Part shown: positions 5,454-7,809 of the stretch, one piece after another
How positions within the stretch are numbered: position 1 is the stretch's first letter
Layout: each line of letters begins with the position of its first letter
NCBI GenBank assembly: GCA_030616195.1
Contig: JAUWXW010000065.1
Coordinates: 1-7,809 of the forward strand
Direction: 5' to 3'
Length of the DNA: 7,809 nucleotides
Source: Chloroflexota bacterium
GTDB lineage: Bacteria; Chloroflexota; Dehalococcoidia; RBG-13-53-26
Notes under the pieces: model-generated
What the model saw: only the letters and a program-made list of their open reading frames with translations
Told to the model about the DNA's origin: nothing
Databases searched by the model: none
Translations under genes and position numbers: made by a program

Positions 5454-6851
5454 ATGAACGTAGAGCAAGTCCTGTCGATCCTCATCTTCGCTGCTATGTT
5501 CATCGCCATAATGTCAGGGAAGGTGCACCGTTTCATTCCTGCCCTGATTGGTGCTGCCCTCGCTTCCATCCTTGTCATCGCTCTCGTTCACCCCGGCCCT
5601 GAGAACCTATGGCATGTACTGCGCTTGTACGATCTTGGTGACGCATCCTGGTGGTATAACACCAACGTCACAGAGGGGGCGCATGGGGCGAGTGCTAACG
5701 GCGGAATCGAAATCGGTGGCGTGAACTGGCAGACCATTGTCTTCATTGGCGGCATGATGACCATGGTGGAGGGGCTGGGGGCGGTGGGGTTCTTCCGCTG
5801 GATGTGCCTGGGGATAGCCAGGCTGGTAAATTACCGAGTTGTGCCTATCTTAATCGCCTTCATGCTCCTCTCGGGTTTCCTGTCCATGTTTATCGACAGC
5901 ATTACGGTGATGCTGTTCCTGGCCATGGTGACCATTGAGCTGGCCCGTCTGCTCAAATTCGATCCGGTGCCTGTAATAATTGCCGAGATATTTGCGGCCA
6001 ACGTTGGGGGCAGTGCCACTATGTCCGGCGATCCCCCCAACATAATAATAGGAACCGCGCTTGGCTATACCTTTGCCGACTTTGCCGTCAATACCGGACC
6101 CATCGCCTGGATAGGAATGCTCCTAACGCTGGGCTTATTCTATCTGTTCTTCCGGGGGATACTGTCCAAACCCGCTTCCAACAACTCAGACGGCTTGCCC
6201 ACTCGATACCCTGAACCAAGGGAGGCAATCACCGACCCTCGGCAGTTCAAGATAAACAGCGCCATCTTTATTCTGGTGGTGGTACTACTGGTCACTCACG
6301 CCCAGAGCGGCATGTCGGTGGCCCTGGTAGGGGTCACTGCTGCTGGGCTGACTTTGCTGACAGCCAGGAGGAGCCAAATACTCCATATTATTAGAGGTGT
6401 AGACTGGCGCACCTTGCTTTTCTTCCTTGGCCTATTCATAACCGTAGGTGGTCTTGAGGCGACCGGGGTTTTGGAGAAGCTGGCCGAGTTCATCGGAGAA
6501 GCATCAGGAGGAGAACTCCTTGTTGTCATTCCCCTCATCCTGTGGATCTCCGCCTTTGCCTCTGCCATAGTGGACAACATCCCCTTTGCTGCCACCATGG
6601 TCCCTGTGATCAAGAATCTGGCGGCTACGCACAACTTGAGGTTGCCCACCCTGGCCTGGACGCTGGCCTTAGGGACAGATATTGGTGGTAATGCTACCCC
6701 CATAGGGGCCTCGGCCAATGTAGTGGGGACGGCTGTTGCGGAAAGGGAAGGCTATCCTATTGGCTGGGGCAGGTTCTGCAAATATACGATCCCGGCTATG
6801 ATCATGGTTGTAGGTCTTTGCCACCTTTATCTAGTGCTGAGGTATGCCTAA
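5454..6851 (+). CDS. SLC13 / ArsB-NhaD-type anion or Na+/H+ transporter (ion transporter superfamily)
   Basis: A 465-residue inner-membrane transporter with the two-fold internal repeat of the ion transporter superfamily. VNWQTIVFIGGMMTMVEGLGA (90-110) mirrors VDWRTLLFFLGLFITVGGLEA (316-336), and NVGGSATMSGDPPNIIIG (183-200) mirrors DIGGNATPIGASANVVG (409-425). FIDSITVML (146-154) and AIVDNIPFA (371-379) occupy matching places in the two halves. The SGDPPN motif and overall layout match NhaD/ArsB/P-protein permeases more than dicarboxylate DASS members, but substrate (Na+/H+, arsenite, sulfate, citrate) cannot be told from sequence. A 40-residue polar, tryptophan-rich loop (about 48-89) precedes the first repeat. 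The gene begins 6 nt after the ligase-like gene with at most a weak AAGAG as ribosome binding site, so translational coupling is likely. No arsR, arsC or other resistance gene is in the window. Confidence 0.88.
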   Translation: MNVEQVLSILIFAAMFIAIMSGKVHRFIPALIGAALASILVIALVHPGPENLWHVLRLYDLGDASWWYNTNVTEGAHGASANGGIEIGGVNWQTIVFIGGMMTMVEGLGAVGFFRWMCLGIARLVNYRVVPILIAFMLLSGFLSMFIDSITVMLFLAMVTIELARLLKFDPVPVIIAEIFAANVGGSATMSGDPPNIIIGTALGYTFADFAVNTGPIAWIGMLLTLGLFYLFFRGILSKPASNNSDGLPTRYPEPREAITDPRQFKINSAIFILVVVLLVTHAQSGMSVALVGVTAAGLTLLTARRSQILHIIRGVDWRTLLFFLGLFITVGGLEATGVLEKLAEFIGEASGGELLVVIPLILWISAFASAIVDNIPFAATMVPVIKNLAATHNLRLPTLAWTLALGTDIGGNATPIGASANVVGTAVAEREGYPIGWGRFCKYTIPAMIMVVGLCHLYLVLRYA

Positions 6852-6859
6852 GTAACACT

Positions 6860-6874
6860 ACGGTTGGCGACCGT
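6860..6874 (+). other. Small hairpin just after the transporter stop
   Basis: ACGGT (6860-6864) pairs with ACCGT (6870-6874) around a 5-nt loop, 8 nt after the stop codon. There is no U-run. It could protect the 3' end of the transcript, or be chance. Confidence 0.2.
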
Positions 6875-6903
6875 GCGCAACTTGGCCCAGACAATTGAGA
6901 CCT

Positions 6904-6918
6904 CTGGGAGACTCCCAG
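6904..6918 (+). other. Compact inverted repeat
   Basis: CTGGGAG-A-CTCCCAG is a perfect 15-bp inverted repeat about 50 nt after the transporter gene. As RNA it folds as a 6-bp GC-rich stem with a GAC loop. No T-run follows, so it is not a classic intrinsic terminator; a protein-binding site or RNA 3'-end structure is possible. Confidence 0.3.
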
Positions 6919-6972
6919 CGGTTGTCATCATCCTTCAACGGCCATGCTTGTCTCTGCCGGCGTATCGCTCAG

Positions 6973-6999
6973 GGTAGATCCATCTAACCAGACTTTTTT
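6973..6999 (+). terminator. Weak rho-independent terminator candidate for the transporter operon
   Basis: GGTAGA (6973-6978) pairs with TCT(A)ACC (6983-6989), with one bulged A and a 4-nt loop, and T6 follows at 6994-6999 after AGAC. The stem is short and AU-containing and the U-run is 4 nt away, so efficiency would be low. It is the only hairpin plus T-run in this spacer that I found. Confidence 0.3.
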
Positions 7000-7076
7000 G
7001 AGGGCAGAAGTAATCGTTGCTGAACGCTTTCAATACATCCTCAATTCACCGCTTAGTCACATTTAGCCGTCTCAAT

Positions 7077-7108
7077 TTGACGGCCGTTGACCTGGAGTTT
7101 AGTATACT
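7077..7108 (+). promoter_or_regulatory. Candidate promoter of the CoA-transferase gene
   Basis: TTGACG (7077-7082) and TAGTAT (7100-7105) are 17 nt apart; an overlapping TATACT (7103-7108) is a better -10 box at a less usual 20-nt spacing. The -35 box is embedded in small symmetries: CCGTC/GACGG arms (7067-7071, 7079-7083), the palindrome ACGGCCGT (7080-7087) and a repeated TTGAC (7077-7081, 7087-7091), which could be an operator. The leader would be about 150 nt. Confidence 0.4.
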
Positions 7109-7250
7109 CTTAGCGTCCAATTATCGCTTGCCATTCTTGCAGAGGTTTCCGGCCGAAGCTAGGCAGGCGGCTTTCTTGAGTAACGTCCCATCGGAATATC
7201 TTGGTGAGAACCAGACCCGCGGAGGGCAAACAACACTGTATTCTTGAATC

Positions 7251-7258
7251 AAGGAGGT
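7251..7258 (+). promoter_or_regulatory. Near-perfect Shine-Dalgarno site of the CoA-transferase
   Basis: AAGGAGGT ends 5 nt before the ATG at 7264 and is complementary to the 16S rRNA 3' end over 8 bases. An ATG at 7259 is followed by a stop after one more codon, so 7264 is the real start. Confidence 0.85.
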
Positions 7259-7263
7259 ATGAA

Positions 7264-7809
7264 ATGACTATGGTGCTTGAAGGTATCAGGGTTTTGGATT
7301 GGACGATATTCCAGCAGGGGCCGGTGGCCAGTATGCTTTTGGGAGACCTGGGTGCCGATGTGATTAAGATAGAGGAGCGCATTGGTGGTGACCTGGGGAG
7401 GGGGATGATGAGGGTGGCTGGGGCTATGGTTGGCGGGAAAGAGGTGCAGAGAAATCCTTATTTTGAAGCCGGCAATCGCAACAAGAGAAGCCTGACGGTG
7501 GACCTGGGGAAGGAAAAGGGCAGGGAGATCATCTACAAGCTGGTGGAGAAGTCGGACGTTTTTATTCAGAATTTCCGTATGGGTGTGGCCGGGAGAAGGG
7601 GTATGGACTACGACACCCTTTCCAAGTATAACCCTCGACTTATTTATGCCCATGCCTCTGGGTGGGGCCCGAAAGGTCCGGACAAGGACGACCCTTCTGC
7701 TGACTACACTGGACTTGCCAGGTCGGGGCTTATGGCCCTGGCCGGAGAGCCTGGTATGGATCCGGTGCCCATTCAGGGTGGGATCGCTGATCAAACAGGG
7801 GCGGTGATG
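7264..7809 (+). CDS. Family III CoA-transferase (CaiB/BaiF type), C-terminus cut by window edge
   Basis: Cytoplasmic enzyme that moves coenzyme A between carboxylic acids. The 182 codons present are the N-terminal part of a protein usually about 380-430 residues long. Family hallmarks in order: LEGIRVLDWT (5-14), GPVASMLLGDLGADVIKIE (19-37), GGDLGR (41-46), NRNKRSLTVDL (71-81), KSDVFIQNFRMGV (96-108), YNPRLIYAHASGWGPKGP (122-139) and GGIADQTGA (172-180). By position against oxalate-pathway formyl-CoA transferase, D176 is the nucleophilic aspartate that forms the anhydride intermediate, and it is present. The acid partner cannot be told: the family covers oxalate, carnitine, benzylsuccinate, bile acids and others. 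It has its own promoter-like boxes and ribosome binding site and is unrelated to the glycan genes, so it probably begins a new metabolic unit extending to the right. Confidence 0.94.
   Translation, partial: MTMVLEGIRVLDWTIFQQGPVASMLLGDLGADVIKIEERIGGDLGRGMMRVAGAMVGGKEVQRNPYFEAGNRNKRSLTVDLGKEKGREIIYKLVEKSDVFIQNFRMGVAGRRGMDYDTLSKYNPRLIYAHASGWGPKGPDKDDPSADYTGLARSGLMALAGEPGMDPVPIQGGIADQTGAVM

Larger units (their letters stand above)
6852..7263. other. 412-nt intergenic region between transporter and CoA-transferase genes
   Basis: No convincing gene is present. A TTG-started frame (7017-7247) lacks a well-placed ribosome binding site and family features. The first 150 nt carry two hairpins and a T-run that may end the transporter transcript. 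The second half carries a promoter-like pair and a strong Shine-Dalgarno site for the CoA-transferase. The region reads as the border between two transcription units. Confidence 0.65.

Noticed and set aside
6904..6918. Inverted repeat as an intrinsic terminator
   Set aside because: The stem is strong but the bases after it (CGGTTGTCATC) are not a U-run.
7017..7247. 76-codon TTG-started frame in front of the CoA-transferase
   Set aside because: No well-placed ribosome site, it spans the likely promoter, and the translation shows no domain or membrane pattern.
7249..7794. 181-codon minus-strand frame
   Set aside because: It is antisense to the clear CoA-transferase; its His/Pro-rich product reflects the GC-rich codons of the true gene.

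Overview
The window looks like a bacterial surface-polysaccharide locus, joined at its right end to unrelated transport and CoA-dependent metabolism genes. No rRNA, tRNA, insertion sequence or CRISPR array is visible. GC content is intermediate and Shine-Dalgarno sites are mostly ordinary. The long (beta-helix-tailed) form of the glucose-1-phosphate thymidylyltransferase and the family III CoA-transferase would suit an anaerobic or environmental lineage such as Chloroflexota (Dehalococcoidia-like). That placement is a guess from gene flavour, not from a marker gene.

Left part (1-1805, minus strand): two genes for activated deoxysugar synthesis lie 9 nt apart and read leftwards. The first is a glucose-1-phosphate thymidylyltransferase of the long type. 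The second is dTDP-glucose 4,6-dehydratase, which runs off the left edge. Together they make dTDP-4-keto-6-deoxyglucose, the precursor of dTDP-L-rhamnose and related sugars. The rest of the pathway probably lies to the left.

Centre (1806-2169): a divergent regulatory region separates the two transcription directions. It holds a perfect 13-bp palindrome that can supply a -10 box on each strand, a consensus TATAAT box towards the right, and a 20-codon upstream reading frame that stops directly in front of the flippase start, in the same frame.

Middle (2170-5447, plus strand): a Wzx-type polysaccharide flippase, a 110-residue membrane protein resembling only the N-terminal part of DUF1616 proteins, a 260-nt gap, and an O-antigen ligase/polymerase-like membrane protein that lacks a Shine-Dalgarno site. 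With the left-hand genes these cover sugar activation, export across the membrane, and polymerisation or ligation of a glycan.

Right part (5454-7809, plus strand): a SLC13/ArsB-NhaD-type ion transporter starts 6 nt after the ligase gene. A 412-nt spacer with a possible terminator and a promoter follows. Last is the first 182 codons of a CaiB/BaiF CoA-transferase with its catalytic aspartate, which runs off the right edge. This last gene is probably a separate transcription unit.

I found no convincing new biological system. The points most worth checking are the divergent promoter region with its in-frame leader ORF, the shortened ligase with a possibly leaderless start, the stand-alone DUF1616-like fragment, and the changed signature residues in the thymidylyltransferase.
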